A stretch of 64,000 bases of DNA from Lycium barbarum (taxonomy: Eukaryota > Streptophyta > Magnoliopsida > Solanales > Solanaceae), in contig NC_083345.1 of assembly GCF_019175385.1 (NCBI RefSeq), positions 5,929,205-5,993,204 on the forward strand, written 5' to 3'. Shown here in pieces: positions 1-10,300 of the stretch. The notes under the pieces were generated by a model. It searched no databases. It saw only the letters and a list, made by a program, of their open reading frames with translations, and had not been told where the DNA came from. A program made the position numbers and the translations under genes. The stretch's first letter is position 1, and each line of letters starts with the position of its first letter.

Positions 1-176
1 AGCATGGTAGCGCGGACGCAATATTGGCATGATGATGGTTTGGTGCTTGGAGTGACCACGTCTTAGATTGATAAAATGAAAAGTATTGAGGAATATTGCA
101 TTTATAGGTACTTCAAGCCTTGTCGTTCAAGTTTGATACTTTATATCTCCGACAAATCTTGGAAGTAGGGGGCATT
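1..176 (+). mobile_element. 3' internal end of an LTR retrotransposon
   Basis: This stretch runs into the purine-rich tract GGAAGTAGGGGGCATT (161-176), directly followed by an LTR starting TGTGGACAAT. That is the polypurine-tract/3' LTR arrangement of an LTR retrotransposon. No protein domain is readable in the short part present; the rest of the element lies left of the window. Confidence 0.6.
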
Positions 177-1067
177 TGTGGACAATGAAATTTTATTAAA
201 TTTAAACCCACAGAAAATTCGGATTATATTAAATTCAAGATATATGAGTCTAAAGAAATATTGTAGACTAGTATAGTTGGATTAATTATTTAAGTCCAAT
301 TAATACAAATTTAATTAATGGTCCAATTCTGTTGGGCTAATCCATCGATTTGGGCTGTAAATGATGAGCCCACTTTGCTAAGCCCAAGATGTCATCTTCC
401 ATGAGGCCCACTTTGGTGCCACGTGTCAAATGATGTGGCATGCCAAGTCAAACAAAGGAGCCTATAAGGCCATGACACGTGTCAAAATGATGCAACATGC
501 CTAGTCAAATCAAAGGTCAATGAGGATGCGCCACGTGTACAAGTGACATGTTCCGACCAATCAAATATCGACATGTCAGCTTAATTCTGATTGGTCGAAA
601 GAAGCATGTCCTTATCACAACTCCTCCATCCTACAACTATAAATAGGGGTCTCATAATTCAGAAAAAAGGACAGAAATTTTAACAAGAAGCAAGAGAGAG
701 CTCGTGGATCAAACGATGCGGATTTCTCTACAAGCTAAAAGCATTCAAGTATTTCTCTAGAAGTTCTAGAGATCTAGACGAAGATTCAAGATCAAGCTTC
801 AAGCCCTTGAATCCAAGTACAAGTTCAAGATCAAGACCACCAGATTCAAGATCAAGCTCAAAAGCCCTTGAATTCAAGTACAAGTCAAGATCAAATCCAT
901 CAAGTTCAAGAATAAGCTCAAAAGCCCTTGAAATTATTGTTGAAAAGACGAATCAGAGGAATCATAGAGATTGTAACACTCATATTCTGAAATCAAATAC
1001 AAAGATTGTTGCGATATTTTCCTGTCTCGATTATTATTTTTTCTCGACGCGAATTTTATTGTCTACA
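177..1067 (+). mobile_element. 3' LTR of a retrotransposon (891 bp)
   Basis: The LTR starts TGTGGACAATGAAATTTTAT and ends AATTTTATTGTCTACA. The ends are imperfect inverted repeats with the canonical TG...CA, and a polypurine tract precedes the start. A TATAAATAGGGG core promoter lies at 638-649. Around 795-930 an imperfect repeat built on 'aagttcaagatcaag' produces a low-complexity Ser/Arg/Lys-rich frame (807-1163) that I do not consider a protein. The superfamily cannot be set from the LTR alone; Gypsy or Copia are both possible. Confidence 0.7.
638..645 (+). promoter_or_regulatory. TATA box of the LTR
   Basis: TATAAATA followed by GGGG, about 460 bp into the LTR, where the U3/R boundary would be expected. 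Confidence 0.5.
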
Positions 1068-1262
1068 AAATCAACCTTGTCCATCAGCTTATCGAACAAT
1101 GTGATTGAGTTTGTTCAACATATTACTTTCATCATATGTAATATTATTACTTGGTTTGACTAATTTATAACTTATACAGTATTTATCATAGGAGATCATT
1201 TCTTTTTGACGTGGTGGATTAATTCTGAACATGCACAAGTTGTTAAAAGAGTTGGACCCAGT

Positions 1263-1475
1263 TAGCTGAGAAGGCTTTGAAATGGTAAGAAAGGCCAGGT
1301 TGATGGGTGATTGAAGAAGGAATGTTCTGGGTGACGCTTGGTATCTCACATGCAACTCATGTGAATTACTTCATTCTGTTATTTTTGTGGCTTTTACTAA
1401 CGAACGCATGTAATTTGTTACTTTTGAGACATAACAAGGATGTATATTATTCACAATGATACTACAAGGATGTAG
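1263..1475. repeat. Dispersed repeat, copy 1
   Basis: About 210 bp beginning GCTGAGAAGGCTTTGAAATG and running through 'tggtatctcacatgcaactc' and 'tgatactacaaggatgtagc'. It recurs in the same orientation at about 22762-22972 with only a few differences. It has no convincing coding frame. Both copies lie near pieces of the lectin array or other repeats, so it may be part of a duplicated 3' untranslated region or a TE fragment. Confidence 0.6.
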
Positions 1476-2425
1476 CTTGCTCCCTCCGCTCCATATTACT
1501 TGTCCATTTTTTCCGTGTTTTTTGACAAGAGATGATCAAATATTGTCTACAAAGCTGACTGTCAATATTGCTTGCGTCTTTGGAAAATTTTAGGGCAATT
1601 ACTTTTGGTAGAGAGTGTTGACTGTCTGGCATGTAGTAACTTTTATCAAAACCAGATCAGACGTGACGATATACTTTTTTTTTTTGAGGGTTTCGTTGTT
1701 GTAACCATTCGTTAAATTAAAAAGCAAACAAGAGCAAAGCAAGTCAAAGAGACCATAGAACAAAATGTTGAGTAGATCGTTAAACAGCAACTGATAAACA
1801 GATGCTATCAAAACTTTACGCCAACAAAGTGACACTAACAAAAGATAATGCAGCAACACAAAAATGAATTACAATTTCCATTAATTTCCCTATGCCATAT
1901 TGGAGAAAATGATTTTTTCTGATCTCTTATGTGTAAAAATGAACATCTCTTATAAAAAGATCATTAAAATAAAAAAATAAAATTATAAAAGGCCAAATGA
2001 CAATTTCTCCCGCCATATTGCTTAATTTAACTCATTTGTGCCACATTAATATGAAAATATTACCTAGTACTCCAAGGTAAGGAGAGGAAATAAAATCTCT
2101 TGACCTCTTACAATTTGAGTAGAAGAAAATATCTTTTTCAGATCTCTTATGTATAAAAAATGAAGATTTATTGTAAAAAAAAAATCAAAAAACTAAAAAA
2201 TATTTGTAAAGGGCAAAAAATCCATTTCTCCCAGTAGTGTTTTTTTTCTTTTTCTTTTTAAGTGTTGGAATGACATAGTCATATAGACGCCTAGGGCTAC
2301 AGAACAGACCTAAATCTAATCTACGTCCTTTTGCTCCAAAATATAGCTCAATTGAATTAGTGAAGTCGTTGGAAGATCGAATCATGTATAGGAGTTATAT
2401 ATGCTACTTGTGGAGCTGTTTCAGC
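1476..2425. other. AT-rich intergenic stretch with retroposon-like tail
   Basis: No gene is visible. A half Stowaway-type terminus (CTCCCTCCGCTCCATATTAC) lies near 1480-1500. At 1667-1690 a poly(T) run is followed by 'gagggtttcgttgttgtaac', reading on the minus strand like the A-tailed 3' end of a LINE or SINE that continues to about 1860. The rest is AT-rich with homopolymers. Confidence 0.35.
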
Positions 2426-3296
2426 TAGGGCTGGACACAATTCGGTTCAAACCGATAAAATCGACCGAACTGATTTTTTTTTAAATTCGGTTTCGATTTT
2501 TCAGTTTATTCGGCAGATTTCAGTTTTAATTTTCAAAAATTTTGTTATTCATTTCGATTTATGGTTTTCAAATATTTTAATTCGATTAACCGAAAAATCG
2601 AATTTATTAACAAGTCCATTTTTCCCCTAAACATAATACATTGGGTTTGGGTTCTGCCAAATACCTAATCCCGCAGCCCACAAATAGGCCCAAAATAAAA
2701 TAACCAACCCAACTCCTATCTCTAACAATTACACCATTACAATGTACACAAGTCCACAACTTCCTACTCCAAAAATGATTATACCAGCCGCCTGCCAAAT
2801 CTCTCTAGAAACTAGGGTTCTTCTTCAAAATACACACTCTGGCTCTCTGCTTATGCTCTTTATCCTCATCTTCATTAACTCAAAGGCAGAGTGCAGTGAT
2901 TCATGCTCATTAGAAGCGCTGGTTTCTTATAAAGAACCATCAGTGCTACTTTGTTTGAGTTTGAATTCTTAAATACACATGTTATGTCCAAGAGATAATG
3001 GATCAAATTTTTCACTTCCCTATTTCTTTACTGGTGTAGTGGATGGGCAGATTTGGCACTATGCTAATTCAAGTAGTTACAATGTTTAAGAATTTAACAT
3101 TGAGTGAAATCAAGTATTAAAGGATTTATATTAAAGAATTTAACCAAACCGAAAAACCAAACCAAAATAAATCGAACCGAAATTGCAAAAACTGAACTGA
3201 ACCGAATTTAATTCAGTTTGGTTTCGGTTACCATTATTACCAAACCGAAAACCGAACCGAATTTCTTAAACTGAACCGAACCGACTGAATGCCCTG
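2426..3296. mobile_element. Non-autonomous TIR element, probably hAT-like
   Basis: The left end TAGGGCTGGACACAATTCGG and the right end, read in reverse as CAGGGCATTCAGTCGGTT, are imperfect inverted repeats. Subterminal regions consist of repeated AACCGAACCG/CGGTTCGGTT blocks on both sides, as in the better-defined hAT copy at 20340-21242. I could not find a clean 8-bp target duplication, so the boundaries are approximate. The core shows no transposase. Confidence 0.45.
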
Positions 3297-3644
3297 TATC
3301 GGTACTTGTTCTTTCAATTGGCGTTCAATGAATTACGGTTTTCCATGTTGTATCCATGTTAAACCTAAATGTACAGAGAATTTTAAGGGTAACTTTTTTT
3401 AGAGTTTTATGTTTTATGATATAAATAGAATATTTATACTATCAAGTTTAAGTTGAACTACAACAACATATTACTCTAATATTGAGCATGATAAGACGAC
3501 TTGCAAAGTAGTACTAGGATATAGAGTTAAGAGTTTCCATTTGCTTCATGAAATAGTTAAAATTGAATTAATTAGACTAGGCCTCATGTTTCCTTTTCCT
3601 TTCACGACCACTTATAACTCTACTTATATTATACTACTTCATTA

Positions 3645-3909
3645 CTCCCTCCGCTCCATAATAAATGGTTCTTTTAGCTTATGCACACCCTTTAAGAAAT
3701 TGCTTATTCCTAAAAAATTAGTAGTATTTTTACTAACTTAACTCTAAGTATTCTTGAAAAAGAAAAGGTAACTAATGAATCTTGATTCTTTAACTAAGGT
3801 CAATTTTGAAAAAATCTGTCCAAAGTATTCTTGAAATCCTAAAGCGCCACTTATTTTGAAAAAAAAAATTGAAAAGCGTAAAAAATTACTTATTATGAAA
3901 CGGAGAGAC
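3645..3909. mobile_element. Stowaway-type MITE (Tc1/mariner)
   Basis: 265-bp element flanked by TA dinucleotides (3643-3644 and 3910-3911). The left terminus CTCCCTCCGCTCCATAATAA matches the right terminus read in reverse, GTCTCTCCGTTTCATAATAA. The CTCCCTCCG terminus with TA duplication is the signature of plant Stowaway MITEs. No coding capacity. Confidence 0.75.
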
Positions 3910-4060
3910 TACCGTTCAATCGCATATAATCGCGCCTGCATAAGAGGACAACAACAATCCAAATATATCTAATATGAAATTAGTCAATTAACTAAATGAT
4001 ACATAAGTTACCTTGAATAGTAATTGTATCAGATGTCAAGAACTTTTTTTTTTTTAAGCT

Positions 4061-4579
4061 AAAAGGAAAAAGCCAAAATTATCCCTGAACTTTGGAAATA
4101 GTTCATTCATATCCTTCGTTATACTTTAGGGCCAATTATACCCTTACCGTTATACTATGGGGTCAATTATACCCTTACCGTTATACTATGGGGTCAATTA
4201 TATCCTTATGTCTAATAGCTGTCACGTGGCATCATCCCAACCCTTCAAAATTATTTTTCCCTCAAATAATTGTTTACCCACTAAAATAACCCAACCCGAT
4301 CCGATTTTTTTTCCAGCCAAACTAATACGAAGCCAACCCAATACCCCTTGGTTGGAAAGAAAAAAAAATCGGGTCGGGTTGGGTTATTTTAGTGGGTAAA
4401 AAATTATTTGAAGCGAAAATAATTTTGAAGGGCTGGGATGATGCCACGTGATAGCTGTTAGACATAAGGGTATAATTGACCCCATAGTATAACGGTAAGG
4501 GTATAATTGGCCCTAAAGTATAACAAAGGGTATGAATGAACTATTTCTCAAAGTTCAGGGGTAATTTTGGCCCTTTTCC
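4061..4579. repeat. Foldback (inverted-repeat) element of about 520 bp
   Basis: Two arms of about 250 bp face each other. The outer sequence 'ccaaaattatccctgaac' on the left matches its reverse complement 'gttcaggggtaattttgg' on the right. Repeated blocks of the type 'gggtataattg' and the inner CACGTGG...CCACGTG are mirrored too. It resembles the other foldback elements here with 'gggtatatttg' arms (30578-31715; half copy near 14590-14750). I found no clean target duplication for this element alone. Confidence 0.7.
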
Positions 4580-4594
4580 GTTGTTCTAAAATAT

Positions 4595-4624
4595 TTCCGT
4601 TGCCGGGACTTGAACCCGGGCAAC
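4595..4624 (-). tRNA. 3' fragment of a tRNA (T arm and acceptor strand), tRNA-Glu-like
   Basis: On the minus strand this reads as a T arm with GGTTCAAGTCC (B-box-like) followed by GGCAACGGAA, resembling the 3' end of plant tRNA-Glu. The 5' half is missing: the D arm and anticodon arm are replaced by the end of tRNA-Leu, about 9 nt upstream. It therefore cannot be functional. The flanks GTTGCC/GGCAAC can also pair as a simple hairpin. Confidence 0.45.
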
Positions 4625-4632
4625 ATTGTTAA

Positions 4633-4640
4633 TGTTGAGA

Positions 4641-4673
<33 letters not shown>

Positions 4674-4713
4674 ACCTTAATCTGACGCCTTAGACCAACT
4701 CGGCCATCTCAAC
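4633..4713 (-). tRNA. tRNA-Leu (anticodon AAG)
   Basis: Cytosolic tRNA-Leu decoding CTT/CTC-type leucine codons. The minus strand begins GTTGAGATGGCCGAG; the seven-base acceptor stem GTTGAGA pairs perfectly with TCTCAAC and is followed by discriminator A. The A box (TGGCCGAGTTGG) and B box (GGTTCAAATCC) are intact. The anticodon loop is TTAAGGT with AAG at the centre, on a five-pair stem with one T-G pair. There is a class II type variable arm and no intron. The sequence looks undamaged, so it may be expressed, although its surroundings suggest it arrived by retroposition. Confidence 0.85.
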
Positions 4714-4738
4714 ACGTGATTATCAGATGTCAAGGACT

Positions 4739-4908
4739 ATGATAAACGTTAAATTTTTTTTTTTCTCTAATAAAACTTACAAATACTCAAGCATAATATC
4801 TTCTGCCTCTGGTTCTAAGTAGGAATGACTGAACTCGCTCAAATAAATACTATACAAAATAGTGTGATCAACTATCCTTTTAGCTCAACTTGACATTTAT
4901 CATTAGAA
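4739..4908. other. Short AT-rich spacer
   Basis: Nothing recognisable between the tRNA-bearing unit and the Helitron-like 3' end. Confidence 0.4.
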
Positions 4909-7272
4909 CTAGCCATATATGCCCATGCGATACACGGGCCGAACATATTTATTCACTTTAATTAGCCTGTCTTTAAGATTTGTATTTTGTAAATAATTTT
5001 TAAAAATTTATCGTAGTCATGACAATGAAAGTTGTTCATCAATGTGAAAAAAAAATTAGTAAAGAAGTTGAGGGAAAATTAATATTTTGATTTTTTCTTT
5101 TAAATTGTTTAATATCTTATATGTATACCGACAAGTTGATATCCATCTCAATCAATTAACTGTCCAGATCCAACATAAGAGCCATTGTTGTATATATTGG
5201 ATTTTTTAAAAGCAAAACTAATAAAATATTTTTATTAAATTAATTAAAAAATATGAGGAAATAAATGTATCGGATAATTAAAATTGAAGTGCATACGTCT
5301 ATGGAATAAATATTAAGTATTATGACATATTTAAATCACCAAATTTTAATTCCGAAATGAAAATATAAAGTAATACATCTTATAAATATAAAAAAACAAT
5401 AATCAGATAATGCAAAGGAGAGTAAGATAAGTAAAGTATTGACAAAGAAGGAAAATGAGTTTTTCTTTTTTCTTAATACTTTAAACGTGAAAAAAGGACG
5501 AACTATAGCTATGTAAATTTGTACTAAAAGTTATATAAATGGCACACTTTAACTAACTACTTTTTTATCCCACTTAGACGTTTGTCATAGTCTCTCTCCA
5601 ATAGACTATTTTCAAAAATATTTATTAGAAAGGATTAATTTTACTTTGGTTTTATAAATGAACAAGTAATTTCGACACACACATATTATATTTTTCAACA
5701 ACGCGAAAAGTCAAGAGTGAACAAGTAAAAGTGCACGGAGGAAATAAATGTGTCGGAGAATTAAAATTGAAGTGCATACGTCTATGCAATAAATATTAAG
5801 TACTATGATATTTTAGAAATGTCCAAGTGGGATTAAAAAATAATTGGGTAAAATGTACAAGTTATATAGCTTATGGTACAAGCATTCATTGCGTGCACAA
5901 TTTGTTAAGCTTTTGGTACAAGTTTGGGCAACTGTGTTCGTACCCCCAAGCCACTTATATATATTAGAAAAGAAATATGGGAAGAAAATAAATATTCAGC
6001 AAAAACGTGAAAAGTCAAAAGTGAACAAGTAAAAGTGCACGGAGGAAATAAACATGTGTCAGAGAATAAATAGAAGTGCACACGTTTATACATGAGAAAA
6101 GAATAAATATTCAATACTATGACATATATCAACATGAGATTTATTAATTCTTAAAGAATGTGAAAAGTCAAAAGTGAACATATTAAAGTGCACGAAATAA
6201 ATTTGTGTAGGAGAATTAAAATTTGAAGTGCATACGTTTATACATGAGAAGAGAATAAATATTAAGTACTATGACATATGTCTACGTGGGATATAAAAAT
6301 AGTTGGATAAAGTGTACAAGTTATATAGCTCATGGTACAAGCATTCATTGCGTGTACAATTTGTGAAGCTCATGGGAAGAAAATAAATATTCCGCAAAAA
6401 CATGAAAAGTCAAAAGTGAACAAGTAAAAATGCACGGAGGAAATAAAAATGTATCGGAGAATTAAAATAGAAGTGCACGTGTATATATGAGAAAAGAATA
6501 AATATTCAGTATTATAGCATGTATCCACATAGGATTTATCAATTCTTAAAGAATGTGAAAAGTCAAAAGTGAACATATTAAAGTGCACGGATGAAATAAA
6601 TTTGTGTAGGAGAATTAAAATTGAACTGCATATGTCTATACATGAGAAGAGAATAAGAGTCTGTTTGGATGGGCTTATGCCTATAAGCTGTTTGCAGCTT
6701 ATAAGCTAAAAAAAATAAATTGGGGTAGTCTAACTTTTTTTTTTTTGGCTTATTAGTTGTTTTCAGCTTATAAGCTGCTTTAGATAATCTAAGTCAAATG
6801 GGCCCAATTATTTTTGTGAACTTATTTTAAGCACAAATGACTTTAAGCTGGTCAGTCAAACACTCAAAAAAGCTAAAAACAGCTTATAAGCAACTTATAA
6901 GCCAATCCAAACGGGCTCTAAATATTCAGCTAGAATACGAAAAGTCAAAAGTGAACAAGTAAAAATGCACGGAGAAAATAAATGTGTCGGAGAATTAAAT
7001 TTGAAGTGCATACGTTTGTACATGAGAAGGGAATAAATATTAAATACTATGATATATGTCTACGTGAGAGATAAAAATAGTTGGATAAAGTGTACAACCT
7101 ATATAGCTCATGGTACAAGCATTCCTTGCGTGTATTTTGTGAAGCTCATTGTACAAGTGGGGGCAGCTGTGTTCGTACCCCCACCGCACTTAAGCATTCA
7201 TTGTGTGTACAATTTGTGAAGCTCATTGTACAAGTGGGGGCAGCTGTGTTCGTACCCCCACCGCACTTGTAT
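4909..7272 (-). mobile_element. Helitron-like non-autonomous block, copy 1
   Basis: Read on the minus strand, the block ends with a short GC hairpin (GCCCGTG, loop, GCATGGGC), then ATATATGG and CTAG followed by a T. That is the classic Helitron 3' end with insertion at AT. Sequences resembling a 5' terminus (TCTAATATATATAAGTGGCT on the minus strand) occur at 5951-5968 and in degraded form near 7263-7275, so two or more elements may be nested. The interior is an imperfect repeat of a unit with 'gtgaaaagtcaaaagtgaac' and 'agtgcatacgtctatacatg'. No Rep/helicase is present. A Tourist MITE is inserted at 6657-6918. A paralogous block lies at 31890-34813. Confidence 0.5.
6657..6918. mobile_element. 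Tourist-type MITE (PIF/Harbinger)
   Basis: 262-bp element with termini GAGTCTGTTTGGATGGGCTT and, read in reverse from the right, GAGCCCGTTTGGATTGGCTT. It is flanked by TAA on both sides (6654-6656, 6919-6921). The same host repeat occurs uninterrupted elsewhere in the block ('gagaataaatattcagc'), which confirms both borders and the TAA duplication. Confidence 0.85.
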
Positions 7273-7325
7273 ATAATGTAAAAATAGAACTTGAAAATTG
7301 GATCACTTTGCAGCTAACAACCTTG

Positions 7326-10300
7326 TCAAAGTTTCTTCTTGGGGCTTGATATCTCCTTAAATGCCGATGGACAGAGTTCACTTACCGTGCATTTTGCACA
7401 GCGAGGTCTCAGAGGAGTACATATGGTCTGTCCAAAGCCTACCTGTAAAGGCCATAGCCACAAAACTGAAGCAAGAATAACCAGAGGGGAGAGAAAATTC
7501 ATCTTCAGTTGAGCTATCCTCACTCTGAGTAGTCCAATTTTGGAGGCACAGTTAGTTTTTGAAAATTTGTTGTAAAAGTAAGTCAAATGTACCTTTTTGA
7601 TAAATGATTATTTGGAGAAATATTAAAGACGAGTAAAAGTAGTTTCTATTCTGGAGATTGGATATGATGATCAACTATGCTTCAGAGAAAGAATGAAGGG
7701 AAAACGTACCAAAAGCAAATTAATGGAAACCCATTCTTCTTTTGGAAGCCATTGCTGCAAGGAGACCCTAGTCTCTTCGGGGGATCTTGTTCCCTGACAG
7801 AGTAAAACAAGTAGGAACGGAGTGCTGTGAGTATATTTTCTAAGAAAATTATTGGTTTCAATCTAAACATATCGTTATTATGCATTTCTCACATCTGACT
7901 AAGTGGGAACGGTAACATTTGAAATCAGGAGCTGTTAAATGTTCCATTTTTTTTTTTTTACGAAGGGAGTAATTTATTAACGAAGAGGAAATCGTACACC
8001 AAAAAGTAGAGAAACCTACACCAAATATTATCTTCTACAAAAGATACCCAATCTTCTATACAAATAGGGATATCATCAGTACACCAAAAAGCAAAGCGTC
8101 ACAAGAGGCTATTTTTCAACTTTACAAAGTGATAGTCAACCCCTTCAAATAGAATTAAGCATACCTGCTTTGTTCCAGGCCGTGAGACCCAACCAAGCCG
8201 ATTGCTAACACGATGCACGTGGGTGTCTACACAAATCCCTTCAACTTTGTTCCATGCCATAATCATAACCTAAAGGAAAATGCTATTTTGAATAACTTAG
8301 AAATGTGCAGTGAAAGGAAAATGACAGAAGCATACTTCCTACCAAGTGAGCTATCTTCGGACCAACACCTGGAAGTAGAAGCAACTCGTCCACTGAACTA
8401 GGAATGTCTCCATCATATTTAGAGATACATATCTTTGCAACTTGTTTTAGGTGCTTAGCCTTTCTTGTGTAAAATCCAACCTGACGTCATTCGGCGTGAC
8501 GACAAATGACAAATCTTTTTGGGACTAAAGTGAATAAAGTAATATCATTAAACTGACATCATTGAGCACATACCGGGTATATCAAGCTCTTTATGGTATC
8601 TTCATCAGCTTTATCCATTGCGCCAGCACTCAGCAAACCATTTTCGAGGAGCCGTTGAGTCGCTTCTGCAGATTCAGAGGACATCATTACATACCAATAG
8701 GAAGTCAGAGAAGAATATCACAGCCTCAAAAAATTGAGGAACACTTTCAATGGAACAGATTAATGTCTGACTTCAAGTAATCATCTCCTCAAAAGATGGA
8801 TGTGAGATAGCTTCTTGAAATCATCTTTTTCTGCTAATCATATATTGGTATTCTCCTAGCTATCCCATTTTGATAAACATGTTTTTTATGACAAGTTATT
8901 CTATGAGGATGCGGGCTTAACGGAGTGGGCAAGATTGGAGTGCCTCCGTGGTGGACAAGACGGGGAAGCAAGACTGAGATGGTTCGCGCATGTGAAGAGG
9001 AGGAGCATAGATGCCCCAATGAGGAGGTGCGAGAGGTTGGCAGTGATAGGTCTACAGAGAGGTTGAGGTGGACCGAGGAGGAACTAGGAAAGGTGATTAG
9101 ACAGGACATGACATATCTTCAGCTCAGCCATCCTAAATAAGAGAGGATGGAGGTCAAAGATTAGGGTAGAAGCTTAGTAGGTAGTTGAGCAATTTCTCTC
9201 TTTTGGAGAGCATGGTTCTAGCTTAGAGTACCTTATCTGCCGCCTCTTCTCCTTACCAATATTATTAGTATTATTATTCTATCTTTGTTTTATTCTTTAA
9301 ATTTATTACTATTGTTGTTTCTTCTACTTTGGCTATCTTTACTATTTTTGTTGTCAATGCTATCTTCTCTTCGATATTTTTATCATAGCTTTTTACCCTT
9401 ATATTTCTCAAACTTCCTTTGAACAACGCTTTTCTTGAGCCGAGGGTCTATCAGAAACAACCTCTCTACCCTGTAAAGGTAGGCATAATGTCTGGGTACA
9501 ACCCACCCTTCCCAGACGATCCCACTTGTGGGATCACAACGGTATGATGCGGAGGGCGTAGCAGAACTGGGTGTATCAAACAGAAGTCGCTAGCTACAAA
9601 AGCAAGCAGTAAAAAGATCTCCGATGAAGTATAAGATCAAGATGATCTTGATGACAAAAATAAATAGAATTTAGGTAGTAAGATGACAGAGATATCAGAG
9701 TAATCTCTAAGATAGGAAGAGGAAAGCATATCTGGATAGGTTACTAACTCATTCCAAAGACACAACCTATCACAAAGAGAACATGAATGTAGTCCTATAA
9801 AGAGATAATCACGATATTAACAAGCATCATATAGCTGAAACTTCCAACACTAGTAATCTCAACACTTGCCATGTGTAACATGACCCTTTGTCTGGCTTGA
9901 TAACAATGACCCAACCAGTTCAGCAAATCTTCTTTCCTGATGAGATTGTGAACAGAAAAAGTGAAGAAGAAAATATAGTAATCAACATCAGCATCCACAC
10001 CCTTCCAGCAACTACAAAATAACTAAGTTGTAAAGATCAAAAATGTATAACATCCTATCAGAAGTGTTAAATTATTATACGAGCTTACTCGTAAAAAAAG
10101 TAAAAGGACACTTTCGTTCTCAACTTATTTTTATATATGAGCACTCAGTTCTAGATTACATTTTAGAGAACTTTCATCATTTAATTTCAATTTCTCTCAT
10201 TGGATGTTATATCTCGCCTTTCCCTTATTTAGATGTTAAAAATGTCCTTCCCACAAGACCATCTTGTCAAGGAAAAGCCTAAAAGCAATAAGCTGAATTT

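Larger units (their letters stand above)
4044..4720 (-). mobile_element. Retroposon-like unit carrying tRNA-Leu, flanked by an 18-bp direct repeat
   Basis: The unit is bounded by TATCAGATGTCAAGAACT (4027-4044) and TATCAGATGTCAAGGACT (4721-4738), 17 of 18 identical. Next to the left copy lies a run of 12 T (4044-4055), a poly(A) tail on the minus strand. Read on the minus strand the order is: direct repeat, a short leader, complete tRNA-Leu, a 3' tRNA fragment, an inverted-repeat element, A-tract, direct repeat. A long target duplication plus A-tail is what LINE machinery leaves. Alternatives are a genuine tRNA gene next to an unrelated repeat, or an older segmental event. Confidence 0.5.

Noticed and set aside
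807..1163. Plus-strand frame of 118 aa rich in Ser, Arg and Lys
   Set aside because: It lies inside an LTR and its first part is produced by an imperfect short repeat; no domain.
8834..9109. Minus-strand 91-aa frame
   Set aside because: Antisense of the RTE LINE tail, which has the recognisable protein on the plus strand.
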